From assembly GCA_020431745.1 (NCBI GenBank), contig JAGQHR010000068.1, positions 1-10,052 of the forward strand: 10,052 nt of DNA, in the 5' to 3' direction. The stretch comes from Candidatus Eiseniibacteriota bacterium. GTDB taxonomy: Bacteria > Eisenbacteria > RBG-16-71-46 > CAIMUX01. Position numbers and translations under genes: made by a program. Of this stretch, positions 1 to 7,242 are shown piece by piece (the stretch's first letter is position 1; each line of letters begins with the position of its first letter). The notes under the pieces are model-generated. The model saw nothing but the letters and a program-made list of their open reading frames with translations, was not told the origin of the DNA and searched no databases.

Positions 1-170
1 GAAAAAGCGGCCGCCTCGCGCCATTTTGCAGGGCTCTCAGGGGTGCGGAACCGTCCGCGACCTTCCGACATTCAGGAAAGGTTGCCGGACCGGGCGGTTT
101 CCTGTTCCACTGAAGTGGCCGGTACGGCGCACCCCCGTGGGTCCGGGGGCCGGGCATGGAGAGGGAGTCG

Positions 171-947
171 ATGGACGATCGAGACGAAGCGGTGATCGAG
201 GTGTTTCCGGCGATCGAGCAGCCGGCCAAACCGTCGGTGTTCGCTCGCTGGACGCGGGAAGCTCGGGATCTCGCCCTGCTCGCGCTCGCGCTCTTTCTCA
301 CCGTCCACTCCGTTGCGCAGGCCTACAACGTCCCGACCGGGTCGATGGAAGACACCATTCTCGTCGGCGACTACCTCTGGGCCGGGAAGTTCGTCTACGG
401 CACACCCATCCCGTTCACCCACCTGCGCTTGCCCGCGCTGCGCGATCCTCGGAAGAACGACATCGTGGTCTTCAAGTTTCCGGGGGATGGCCGGACCGAC
501 TATGTGAAGCGGTGTGTCGGCGTTCCCGGGGACACGATCGAGGTCAAGCGCGGGGTGCTCTACGTCAACGGAGATCAGTTTCCGGACGCGAAGCACGCCA
601 AGCACATCGATCGGAATCTCGACGGAAGCCATCACAATCTGCCCCGGGGCCCGCACGGGCAGAACTCCCGGGACAACTACGGTCCCTTCGTCGTCCCCGC
701 CGATCACTACTTCATGATGGGCGACAACCGAGACAACTCGTACGACTCGCGCGCCTTCGGCCCCGTGCCGCGCGATCTGATCGTCGCGAAGGCGCTCTTC
801 CTCTATATGAGCTGGGACTCCGAGAGCTATCCCTCGCCGGAGGCGTCTCCGGGCGAGCCGATGTCCTATCTGCGCAAGCTCGCGCACGATCTCCGCTGGG
901 CACCGTTCAAGGTGCGCTGGAACCGCATCGGCGACAGTCTGATGTAG
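171..947 (+). CDS. lepB: Type I signal peptidase (leader peptidase, S26A family)
   Basis: Membrane-bound serine/lysine protease that removes signal peptides from Sec- and Tat-exported proteins on the periplasmic face of the inner membrane. Numbering from the ATG at 156 (263 aa), a single hydrophobic anchor spans about residues 38-57. It is followed by the box B motif NVPTGSMEDTI with the nucleophile Ser63, then box D DYVKRCVGVPGD with the general base Lys118, and box E GDNRDNSYDSRAFG at about 189-202. All catalytic elements are therefore present. The length is normal for a single-anchor SPase I with a moderate insertion (about residues 145-172, rich in His, Gly and Asn) before box E. I prefer the ATG at 171 (258 aa) because a purine-rich GGAGAGGGAG lies just upstream of it; the ATG at 156 is the alternative and adds five residues. 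The gene stands alone on this strand and converges on the amidase gene with a 30-base gap. Confidence in function is very high; the start is less certain. Confidence 0.96.
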   Translation: MDDRDEAVIEVFPAIEQPAKPSVFARWTREARDLALLALALFLTVHSVAQAYNVPTGSMEDTILVGDYLWAGKFVYGTPIPFTHLRLPALRDPRKNDIVVFKFPGDGRTDYVKRCVGVPGDTIEVKRGVLYVNGDQFPDAKHAKHIDRNLDGSHHNLPRGPHGQNSRDNYGPFVVPADHYFMMGDNRDNSYDSRAFGPVPRDLIVAKALFLYMSWDSESYPSPEASPGEPMSYLRKLAHDLRWAPFKVRWNRIGDSLM

Positions 948-977
948 CTCCCCGTCCGTCCGGATCGTACCCCGTTG

Positions 978-2555
978 CTACAGCTTGGGAGGCACGCGGT
1001 GATGCGTGGCCTGCTCGTACGCGAACGCGATCTCGATGAGGGTCGGTTCGGAAAAGGCCGGGCCGAAGAAGGAGAGCCCCACCGGCATCCCGTGGACCGT
1101 CCCCATCGGCACGGTGATGTCGGGATATCCCGCACGCGCCGGGTAGCTGGAGCTGCCCCCGATGAAGTGATCGCCGTCGATGAGATCGATCTTCCAGGCC
1201 GGCGCACCCGTCGGCGCGATGAGCGCATCGAGATGATGCTCCGCCATCAGCTTGTCGATCCCGTCCTCCCGACAGGCTCGCTGGACCAGCTCCAGCGCCT
1301 TCTTGTACGCCTCGTCGCTGAGGGGGCCCTTGGCCTGGGAGTACTCGAAGACCTCCTGATCGAAGAACGGCATCTCCTGGTCGGCGTGCTCGTTGTTGAA
1401 CGCGATCAGCTCCTCGAGCGTGGATGCGGGGAGATCGTCGACCCCCGGAAGGGAGGCCAGGTACGCATTGAGATCGTGTTTGAACTCGTACAACAGTACG
1501 TCGTACGCGGCCTGCCCCAGCCCGTCCTCGCCCTCGAACGCGAGGCTGTCCACGATCGTCGCTCCTCCGGCCTGCAGGTCGGTGATGGCGCGCTCGAACA
1601 GCTTGTCCACCTCGGTGTGGAAGCCAGCCACGGAGCGGACGACGCCGACGCGTTTGCCCTCGAGTCCGTCCGGCCGCAAGTGACTCACGAGCTGCCAATC
1701 CCGGGCGCGGTCAGCGGCTGAGGTCGCGGCATCGCTCTCGTCGCGACCGATCATGCTCTGCAGCACGAGGACTGCGTCCGTCACCGATCGGGCCATCGGG
1801 CCAGCCGTATCCTGGCTGTGCGAGATGGGGACGACTCCGCTACGGCTGACGAGGCCGACGGTCGGCTTGATCCCGACGACACCATTGACCGTCGACGGAC
1901 AGACGATCGATCCGTTGGTCTCCGTGCCGATCGCCGCGGTCGCGAAGCTCGCCGCCACGGCCACGCCGGAGCCGGAGCTCGAGCCGCACGGGGTTCGCGT
2001 GACATCGTAGGGATTCTTGGTCTGGCCACCGACGCCGCTCCACCCGCTGGACGAGCGTTCGGAGCGGAAGTTGGCCCACTCGCTGAGATTGGTCTTGCCG
2101 AGGATGACCGCGCCGGCCGCGCGCAGGCGGGCCACGAGGAAAGCATCCCGTCCCGTCACGTTGTGCGCCAGGGCGAGGGAGCCGGCGGTGGTCGGCATCG
2201 GATCGCGCGACTCGATGTTGTCCTTCAGGAGGATCGGAATGCCGTGCAGGGGACCGCGGACCTTGCCGGCGCGCCGCTCCTCATCGAGGGCTCGCGCCTG
2301 GGCCGCGGCGTCCGGATTGACGACGAGAACGGCGTCGAGCTCATCGTCCAGACTCTCGATGCGTGCCAGGTAGGCCTGGGTGATGGACTCCGAGGTCGAT
2401 TCGCCACTCTCCATCTGGGCCTGGAGATCCGCGATCGAGGTCTCGACGATTCGATTCGACATGTCGGTTTCTCCGGAGCGGGCTGCCGGAACCGTCAGGG
2501 TCAGGCCCAGGACGACAGTCGACATCGCTGCGATGAGACGGGTCAGTGGATTCAT
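978..2555 (-). CDS. Secreted amidase-signature hydrolase (peptide-amidase-like)
   Basis: Serine hydrolase of the amidase signature family (525 aa), which hydrolyses carboxamide bonds using a Ser-cisSer-Lys triad. The N-terminus (residues 1 to about 27) has a basic start and a hydrophobic stretch ending in VPAARS, typical of a Sec signal peptide with no lipobox, so periplasmic or secreted action is likely. Triad candidates are Lys111 in LLKDNI, Ser192 in PCGSSSGSG, and the nucleophile Ser216 in GTETNGSIVCPS. Flanking family blocks are intact: GPLHGIPILLKDN, AGAVILGKTNLSEWAN, GVVGIKPTVGLVSRSG and SHSQDTAGPMARSV. Overall sequence style and export fit the Stenotrophomonas Pam (peptide amidase) type better than GatA of the tRNA amidotransferase, which is cytoplasmic and sits with gatB/gatC; neither is seen here. 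The frame stays open upstream of 2555 into the pump gene, but the start is fixed by the signal peptide and by GGAGG seven bases before the ATG. The natural substrate cannot be read from sequence. Confidence 0.93.
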   Translation of the reverse strand: MNPLTRLIAAMSTVVLGLTLTVPAARSGETDMSNRIVETSIADLQAQMESGESTSESITQAYLARIESLDDELDAVLVVNPDAAAQARALDEERRAGKVRGPLHGIPILLKDNIESRDPMPTTAGSLALAHNVTGRDAFLVARLRAAGAVILGKTNLSEWANFRSERSSSGWSGVGGQTKNPYDVTRTPCGSSSGSGVAVAASFATAAIGTETNGSIVCPSTVNGVVGIKPTVGLVSRSGVVPISHSQDTAGPMARSVTDAVLVLQSMIGRDESDAATSAADRARDWQLVSHLRPDGLEGKRVGVVRSVAGFHTEVDKLFERAITDLQAGGATIVDSLAFEGEDGLGQAAYDVLLYEFKHDLNAYLASLPGVDDLPASTLEELIAFNNEHADQEMPFFDQEVFEYSQAKGPLSDEAYKKALELVQRACREDGIDKLMAEHHLDALIAPTGAPAWKIDLIDGDHFIGGSSSYPARAGYPDITVPMGTVHGMPVGLSFFGPAFSEPTLIEIAFAYEQATHHRVPPKL

Positions 2556-2770
2556 GGCCGATCCTCCGTGCGTGAAATCCCGCCGGGGAGTGTCGGCCAT
2601 CCGGCGTTCCGGCGCAAACCCGCACTCGTCGGGGGAAACGGAGGCGCCCACGCTCCGCGCGCCCTGGGAGATCGGTTCCATGTTGCGCAACCGGCTCGCG
2701 TCTTTCCCCGAGGACCGGGAGAGCTCCCACGGTTCCGCGGGGGCGGAATCGTGCCGGGTCCGCCGCTCCG
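2556..2770. other. Intergenic spacer between pump and amidase genes
   Basis: A 215-base gap between the pump stop and the amidase start, both on the minus strand. Apart from the amidase ribosome binding site I see no RNA gene, no convincing sigma-70 promoter and no hairpin followed by a T-run. The only self-complementary piece noticed, GGGAGCTCTCCC on the minus strand, has a four-base stem and is too weak to call. Whether the amidase has its own promoter or is read through from the pump gene is open. Confidence 0.5.
2563..2567 (-). promoter_or_regulatory. Ribosome binding site of the amidase gene
   Basis: On the minus strand GGAGG lies seven bases before the ATG at 2555. It is a near-perfect Shine-Dalgarno sequence and decides the start, since the same frame is open for about 700 bases further upstream through the neighbouring pump gene. 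Confidence 0.75.
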
Positions 2771-5700
2771 TCAGGTTCGCGATGCCGGAAGCGGAGCGTT
2801 GGACGGGGCGATGGGCCTGGTGCGTTCCGACGGTTCGTCCTCTTCCGAGTCTCCGTACGCCCGGATCGTCGAGGGCACGGCCATATAGGCCGCCGGAATC
2901 ACGACCAGGGTGAGGATCGTCGAAAAGAGCAGTCCCGCGCAGACCGTGATCGCGAGCGGTGCGCGCAGCTCCGACCCCTCGCCCACGGACAAGGCCATCG
3001 GCAGGAGCCCCAGCACCGTAGTGGATGTCGTCATGAGGATCGGGCGCAATCGAATGTGACCGGCCTGCACGACCGCTTCGAGCTTTTCCATTCCCGATCT
3101 TCGGAGCTGGTTGATCGCATCGATGAGGACGATCGCGTTGTTGACCACGATGCCGACCAGCATGATGGTGCCGATCAGCACGATCACGCTCACCGGTGTC
3201 GAGGTCAGGAACAACCCCGCGACGACTCCGATGAGAGCGAGCGGAATCGTGCACAACACCAGGAAGGGATGCAGGAGCGACTCGAAGGTGGCCGCCATCA
3301 CCAGATAGACGAGGAAGATCGCGAGCCCGATCGCGAAGCGTAGACTTCCGAACGAGACCTGCATCTCCTGGCTCTGCCCCCCGATTTCGACCGAGAGGCC
3401 GCGGGGAGGAGGATCGTTCGCGATTGCGGCCTCAACGTCCGCAACGGCGCCGCCGAGGCTGCGGCCCTCCAGGTTCGCGGTGATGACGGCGGCGCGCTGC
3501 TGCTGCAACCGATGGATCTCCGCCGGGCCGCGGTCTTCCGTGATGTCCGCGACCGTGAGCAGGCGGACCGGCTCCCCGTTCGGTCCGGGCACCACCAGAT
3601 TGCGGATGTCGGCGACGCTGGCCCGATCCTCCTCGCGGTTGCGGACGCGGATGTCGAGCTGCCGATCCTCTTCCTTGAAGCGCGTCGGCACGTTGCCGTG
3701 GACACGGTCGCGCAGGGTCTCGGAGAGGCTGCGCATGTCCAGACCCATCGCGGCGAGTCGATCGCGATCGAAGTGGATCCGAAGCTCCGGGCTTCCCGCT
3801 TCCAGGGACGACCGGACGTCCACGAGGCCGGGGACCCCGCTCACGCGCTGCTGCAGCTCGACCGAGTAGTCGCGCAAGTCGTCCAGGTTCTCGCCGAATA
3901 CGATCACCTCGATCGGTGTCTTGAGACTGAAGTAGGTCGGTTTGCCGGACTTGATCTCGAGATCGGGGATGCCCGCGAATGATTCCCGCAGCGTGCGGGT
4001 CGTCCGCTCCAGCGAGACCTCGTCGCCCCGGTCCTTCATCACGATGTTGAGCTGGCCGAGGTTCTCCGCCTGGTTGTTGAGGGAGAGCCCGCCCGAGACG
4101 AGCCGGCTGCCGACGGTCGAATAGTACGAGGCGACGTCGCCTTCCTGCGATGCGGCCTGTTCCATGCGCTGGAGAACCCGGTCGGTGGCGGGAAGCGGCG
4201 TGCCGTCCGGCATCTGTACCTCGAAGAAGAACTCGCCTTCGTTGATCGAGGGGATGAGCTCGGTCGGGAGCTTGGGCACGGTGAGGAGCGTCAGTCCGAA
4301 GAGACCGAACGCGACGACGAGCACGACGGCTCGGCGTGCGATCGCTCCGCGGACCAGGTCGTCGTAGCGCTGCGCGAGCGCGCCGAGGGGGGCGCCGGAG
4401 TCGGCCTGGGGCGCCGATCCACGCCAGGCGCGAGCCCAGCGGCTGCGTCTCTTCGCGGCCACGTCGCTCGGCTGCGGGGCGCTTTCCGCCGCTGTCCGGG
4501 CCGTTCCGGAGTGTTCCGTCCGGTTTGCGGAGCCGACGCCGCCTGTCTTGGAGGCCGCGCGGTTTCGCTCCACCGACGCGAGCATCGGGATCACGGTGAT
4601 GGCCACGATCAGCGAAGCGAGCAAGCTGGCGGTCACCGTAAGGGACATGTCGCCGAAGAGCTGTCCGGCGATCCCTTCGACGAAGACGATGGGCAGGAAG
4701 ACCGCGACGGTGGTCAGCGTGGAAGCCACGACCGCGGCGCCGACCTCGGTGGTGCCTTCGATGGCCGCCTTGGCCAGGGACAATCCTTCGCTCCGCCGGC
4801 GGAAGATCGATTCGAGCACCACGATCGAGTTGTCGACCAACATTCCGATCCCGAGAGTGAGCCCACCCAGAGACATGATGTTGAGCGAGATGTCGAGCTT
4901 GTACATCGCGATGAAGGTGGCGACCAGCGACAGCGGGATCGAGGTGGCGATGATGAGCGTCGAACGGAGGTCCCGGAGGAAGAAGAAGAGCACGAGGATC
5001 GCGAGGATTCCGCCGATGAGGGCGGCGCCACGGACTTCCTGAAGCGCGCGTTCGATGAAGCGGGACTGATCGAAGAGAACGTCGATGTGATGGCCGGGGG
5101 GGAGCTCGTCCTCCAGCTGCGCGATTTCCTGGCGGACGCGGCGGGCCGCGCTCACCGTGTTCGCGTCCCCCTCCTTGTAGATCGCGATCTCGACGCATTC
5201 CTTGCCACCGAAACGGGTGATCTCTTCCCGCTCCTTGGTGCCGCGCCGAACCGTGGCCACGTCCCGGAGCCGGACCAGGCCGGTCGCGTTCTCGCCGGTG
5301 GTCGCGCTCGCGGTGCCCAGACCGCTGCTCTGACTCACGATGAGCGAGCCGATCTCTTCGACCGATTGGTATTCGTTGACGAGGCGGATCATCAGGGACG
5401 TCTGCTCGCTGTCGAGCAGGCCGCCGGGGAGATTGACGTTGGATGCCGCGACGATCGAGCGGACGCGATCGAGCGGAATGCCCAGGGCGGCGAGACGCTC
5501 CTGGTCGATCTCGATCTGGATCTCCTCTTCTTCGCCGCCCTTGATCTGGGCCGCGGCGACGCCTTTGACGGATTCGAGATCCTGCTTGAGCTTGCGATCG
5601 GCGATCCGCCGGAGCTCGGTGAGGGATCCGTCACCGGTGAACGCGAGGCGCATCACCGGGTCGAGCGAGGGATCGAACCGGAGGACGATCGGGCTCTCGG

Positions 5701-6064
5701 TGCCCTCGGGAAGGGTCAGCCGATCGAGCGCATCGCGGAGGTCCATCGAGAGGACGTCCATGTCGGAGTCCCAGTCGAACTCCAACGTGATCTCGGAGAC
5801 TCCGGAGCGGGAGACGGAATGGATCGATTGCAGGCCCCGGAGGACGCCGACCGCCTCCTCGATGGGCCGGGTGACCAGGTTCTCGATCTCGAGCGGGGCC
5901 GTATCCGCCAGGTCGGTCTGGATCGTGAGCGACGGATAGGAGATGTCCGGGAGGAGATCGAGGGCCAGCCGCTGATAACCGACGACGCCGAACGCGGCGA
6001 CCGCGAGCATGGCCATGAGGACGGTGACACGGCGGCGGACCGCCAGGGCAACGAGAGAGCGCAT
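2771..6064 (-). CDS. RND-family multidrug efflux transporter, inner-membrane subunit (AcrB/HAE1-like)
   Basis: Large proton-driven pump (1097 aa) of the AcrB/AcrD/AcrF superfamily, expected to work as a trimer in the inner membrane and export substrates through a tripartite complex. The two-fold RND repeat is clear. TM1 is at about 11-30, followed by the porter segment with LDLLPDISYPSLTI. TM2-TM6 are at about 345-496, including GLTLGIGMLVDNSIVVLE with the proton-relay Asp411. TM7 is at about 578-597, a second porter half follows with FFFEVQMPDGTPLP, and TM8-TM12 are at about 908-1063 with IGTIMLVGIVVNNAIVLID. TM4 has Asp-Asn in place of AcrB's Asp-Asp, and TM10 has Asn-Asn with no AcrB-type Lys, a pattern seen in many non-enterobacterial HAE1-type pumps. 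Heavy-metal (CusA) function is not indicated. The cytoplasmic linker between halves (about 497-575) is unusually long and rich in Ala, Ser, Arg and Thr. The start at 6064 is supported by GGAG five bases upstream and by MRSLVALAVRRRVTV, a standard RND N-terminus; the frame remains open further upstream without family similarity. No adaptor or TolC-like gene is adjacent. Confidence 0.95.
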   Translation of the reverse strand: MRSLVALAVRRRVTVLMAMLAVAAFGVVGYQRLALDLLPDISYPSLTIQTDLADTAPLEIENLVTRPIEEAVGVLRGLQSIHSVSRSGVSEITLEFDWDSDMDVLSMDLRDALDRLTLPEGTESPIVLRFDPSLDPVMRLAFTGDGSLTELRRIADRKLKQDLESVKGVAAAQIKGGEEEEIQIEIDQERLAALGIPLDRVRSIVAASNVNLPGGLLDSEQTSLMIRLVNEYQSVEEIGSLIVSQSSGLGTASATTGENATGLVRLRDVATVRRGTKEREEITRFGGKECVEIAIYKEGDANTVSAARRVRQEIAQLEDELPPGHHIDVLFDQSRFIERALQEVRGAALIGGILAILVLFFFLRDLRSTLIIATSIPLSLVATFIAMYKLDISLNIMSLGGLTLGIGMLVDNSIVVLESIFRRRSEGLSLAKAAIEGTTEVGAAVVASTLTTVAVFLPIVFVEGIAGQLFGDMSLTVTASLLASLIVAITVIPMLASVERNRAASKTGGVGSANRTEHSGTARTAAESAPQPSDVAAKRRSRWARAWRGSAPQADSGAPLGALAQRYDDLVRGAIARRAVVLVVAFGLFGLTLLTVPKLPTELIPSINEGEFFFEVQMPDGTPLPATDRVLQRMEQAASQEGDVASYYSTVGSRLVSGGLSLNNQAENLGQLNIVMKDRGDEVSLERTTRTLRESFAGIPDLEIKSGKPTYFSLKTPIEVIVFGENLDDLRDYSVELQQRVSGVPGLVDVRSSLEAGSPELRIHFDRDRLAAMGLDMRSLSETLRDRVHGNVPTRFKEEDRQLDIRVRNREEDRASVADIRNLVVPGPNGEPVRLLTVADITEDRGPAEIHRLQQQRAAVITANLEGRSLGGAVADVEAAIANDPPPRGLSVEIGGQSQEMQVSFGSLRFAIGLAIFLVYLVMAATFESLLHPFLVLCTIPLALIGVVAGLFLTSTPVSVIVLIGTIMLVGIVVNNAIVLIDAINQLRRSGMEKLEAVVQAGHIRLRPILMTTSTTVLGLLPMALSVGEGSELRAPLAITVCAGLLFSTILTLVVIPAAYMAVPSTIRAYGDSEEDEPSERTRPIAPSNAPLPASRT

Positions 6065-6069
6065 CAGGT

Positions 6070-6073
6070 CTCC
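6070..6073 (-). promoter_or_regulatory. Ribosome binding site of the RND pump gene
   Basis: On the minus strand GGAG lies five bases before the ATG at 6064. It supports this start over the in-frame ATG at 6358, whose extra 98 residues are Arg/Pro/Gly-rich and look non-coding. Confidence 0.6.
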
Positions 6074-6281
6074 GGAGACGCGAGTTTTTCGTCGAGTGGG
6101 ACGTCGGTGGCGCGACGACCCCGCTGGGACGCGCAGCTCCGGCGAGGCCGCGCCAACGAGGGCGAGTCTAGCAGGACCGGTGGCCCCGGTGACGCCCTCC
6201 GTGGGTTCCTGACCCCACAGCCCGGCCGCCGGCTCTCGCGACCGCCCGCTCCCATGACGACCGGCCGGGGGAGTTCGTTCA

Positions 6282-6294
6282 AAACGGGTCGTTT
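6282..6294. repeat. Short inverted repeat AAACG-GGT-CGTTT
   Basis: A perfect five-base dyad with a three-base centre, in an A/T-richer patch of the divergent region upstream of the pump. It could be an operator half-site pair for a pump regulator, but five-base dyads are common by chance and no regulator gene is adjacent. Confidence 0.25.
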
Positions 6295-6302
6295 CCAGGG
6301 GT

Positions 6303-6582
6303 GGCGGAGCCCCACGGCTCGGTGACCTGCCGCGGCCGGGCCGGGTCGATCGAATCACCGGAAACGGAGCCGACGGGTTCGTCGTGGCCGCTTGGTTCCC
6401 GAGAAAGCAGGGCCCGGGTGTCTTCCGAGTCGATCGTGACGGGACGCTTCGGGCAGAATTCGTCTTGCCGGATGGTTCGCCGCCGACCTGGCGCGTGATT
6501 CTGGAGCTGAGGACGACGCGGCGACCGGATCTACGTCATCCAGTCTGACGATCTGCTGCTCTATCCGGCAGGATCGGAATGA
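6303..6582 (+). pseudogene. Frameshifted C-terminal remnant of an unknown protein
   Basis: Two consecutive plus-strand frames give protein-like text that appears to belong together. The first, in the frame of 6303 and open from 6255 to the stop at 6546, reads through NGADGFVVAAWFPRKQGPG, FRVDRDGTLRAEFVLPDG and SPPTWRVILELRTT. The second, one base on, continues GDRIYVIQSDDLLLYPAGSE and stops at 6580-6582. Each part shows purine-rich first codon positions and GC-rich third positions, as in the real genes here. The switch must fall between about 6511 and 6545, since the second frame has a TGA at 6508 and the first stops at 6546. No ATG starts the first part; the only candidate is a GTG at 6384. 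This looks like the 3' end of a decayed gene, or an intact small gene with a one-base sequence error. The alternating short strands with VDRDG and DRIYVIQ suggest a beta-rich or beta-propeller end, but I do not recognise the family. Confidence 0.4.
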
Positions 6583-6604
6583 CGTCCGAGAAGGGAACTC
6601 AGCC

Positions 6605-7057
6605 ATGACGCTCGCTCTGCAAGTCCACCCGGTCTCGTCTCGCGGAGGTTCCCGAGCCGGGGGAGCATCCGTCGTCAATGCGCTGATCCTGGACGGTTCC
6701 TCCGTCCAGGTCCGCGATGCCGCCGGACGGGTCATCCCGTCCGATCGGTGGCTCGGCGCCCGGAGCGTGCGGATCCGGTTGGTCCACGGCCGAACGACCG
6801 CCGCGTACCTCGGCGAGCTGAAGACACGTCTGGCGCTGGGAAGCGTGCTCGACCAGGCGCGCCTGCTGGAGATCGATGCCGTCGGAGTCATCATCCGCCG
6901 ATTCCTGCTGCAGGGTGTCCGGCCGCTCAAGTTTCGAGGCCCGGAGCTGCCCGCCGGGGGAAACGACGTCGAGATGGAGGAGATCGAGATCGACGTGGAC
7001 TCCATGGAGATGGGAAGTGACGACGACTCCGACGGCCGCGATCGCGGGCGGCCATGA
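6605..7057 (+). CDS. Small acidic-tailed protein, possibly T4 gp19-like tail-tube family
   Basis: 150-aa protein starting at an ATG with AAGGGA eight bases upstream, only 22 bases after the stop of the frameshifted remnant. Residues 86-132 (RLLEIDAVGVIIRRF, then RPLKFRGPELPAGGNDV and EMEEIEI) match the layout of the end of T4 gp19-like tail-tube proteins: an I-x-x-x-D-x-x-G-x-x-x-x-R strand, then P-x-K-x-x-G-P-x-L-x-A, then a V-x-x-E-x-I-E strand. The preceding part (about 42-78) has a possible V-x-I-x-L strand and helix as in that family. Tryptophans usual there are missing and the N-terminal 20 residues are Gly/Ser-rich. Residues 121-146 are strongly acidic. Such proteins form the inner tube of phage tails and contractile injection systems, but no sheath, baseplate, spike or ATPase gene is present here. 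Call by eye only; it may be an unrelated beta-rich protein. I am confident that it is coding, less so about the family. Confidence 0.62.
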   Translation: MTLALQVHPVSSRGGSRAGGASVVNALILDGSSVQVRDAAGRVIPSDRWLGARSVRIRLVHGRTTAAYLGELKTRLALGSVLDQARLLEIDAVGVIIRRFLLQGVRPLKFRGPELPAGGNDVEMEEIEIDVDSMEMGSDDDSDGRDRGRP

Positions 7058-7091
7058 AGGGGCGGTTCTACACGGAGATGGGCGGGGAAAA

Positions 7092-7107
7092 GGCTCGGGG
7101 GTGAGCC
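7092..7107 (+). repeat. GC-rich hairpin GGCTC/GAGCC
   Basis: Five-base stem (7092-7096 with 7103-7107) around a six-base G/T loop, 35 bases after the stop of the small acidic-tailed gene. It could be part of a transcription end for that gene, but no T-run follows directly. Confidence 0.35.
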
Positions 7108-7109
7108 GC

Positions 7110-7138
7110 GCACCCTTTTGTTAGACTTACAAGGGTGC
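7110..7138 (+). repeat. Perfect 8-base inverted repeat GCACCCTT/AAGGGTGC
   Basis: Arms at 7110-7117 and 7131-7138 around a 13-base A/T-rich centre. The pairing can be extended by GT/AC inside if two T bases are bulged out. No T-run follows on either strand, so a classical terminator is unlikely. Its position about 105 bases before the sigma factor start, with the A/T-rich centre, suggests an operator or a 5'-leader stem-loop that controls the sigma/kinase pair. Confidence 0.5.
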
Positions 7139-7242
7139 AGTGTGACCCAACGGAGATCGGTGGGTCTGTTGTGACTCGGGCCGAGCTCGCGTCGGACTGT
7201 CTGCGTTCGTCCCTGCTTCGTTGGGGGGAGTTCCTCGATCCC

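Larger units (their letters stand above)
6065..6302. other. Divergent intergenic region upstream of the RND gene
   Basis: About 240 bases between the pump start and the first sign of coding on the plus strand. No frame on either strand gives a protein-like translation. Promoters for the pump should lie here, but I cannot place -35/-10 elements with confidence. The only local structure noted is the short dyad at 6282-6294. Confidence 0.5.
7058..7242. promoter_or_regulatory. Leader region of the sigma factor gene
   Basis: 185-base gap that should hold the promoter of the sigma/kinase pair. It contains two adjacent inverted repeats (7092-7107 and 7110-7138) and the most A/T-rich patch nearby (about 7116-7132). 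I cannot place a consensus -35/-10 pair. A G-run ending in GGAG at 7227-7230 sits 12 bases before the ATG at 7243 and serves as a slightly distant ribosome binding site. Confidence 0.45.

Noticed and set aside
47..60. Possible ECF-type -35 element GGAACC and small hairpin GCGGA/TCCGC upstream of the signal peptidase gene
   Set aside because: No matching -10 element at proper spacing, and a five-base stem is expected by chance in GC-rich DNA.
107..118. Dyad CCACT-GA-AGTGG upstream of the signal peptidase gene
   Set aside because: Only five bases per arm with a two-base centre, no supporting promoter, and no regulator nearby.
72..887. 271-codon open frame on the minus strand opposite the signal peptidase
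   Set aside because: Antisense to a gene with all catalytic motifs intact; no recognisable domain and no ribosome binding site.
948..977. Bidirectional terminator between the convergent signal peptidase and amidase genes
   Set aside because: The 30-base gap holds no stable stem and no T-run on either strand.
2556..3254. Upstream extension of the amidase frame by 233 codons
   Set aside because: It lies antisense-free but out of frame within the 3' part of the pump gene on the same strand, has no family similarity, and bypasses a clear signal peptide and Shine-Dalgarno site at 2555.
4511..6325. 604-codon open frame on the plus strand
   Set aside because: Antisense to the RND pump gene; rich in Asp, Glu, Arg and His as expected for the complement of high-GC codons, with no motif.
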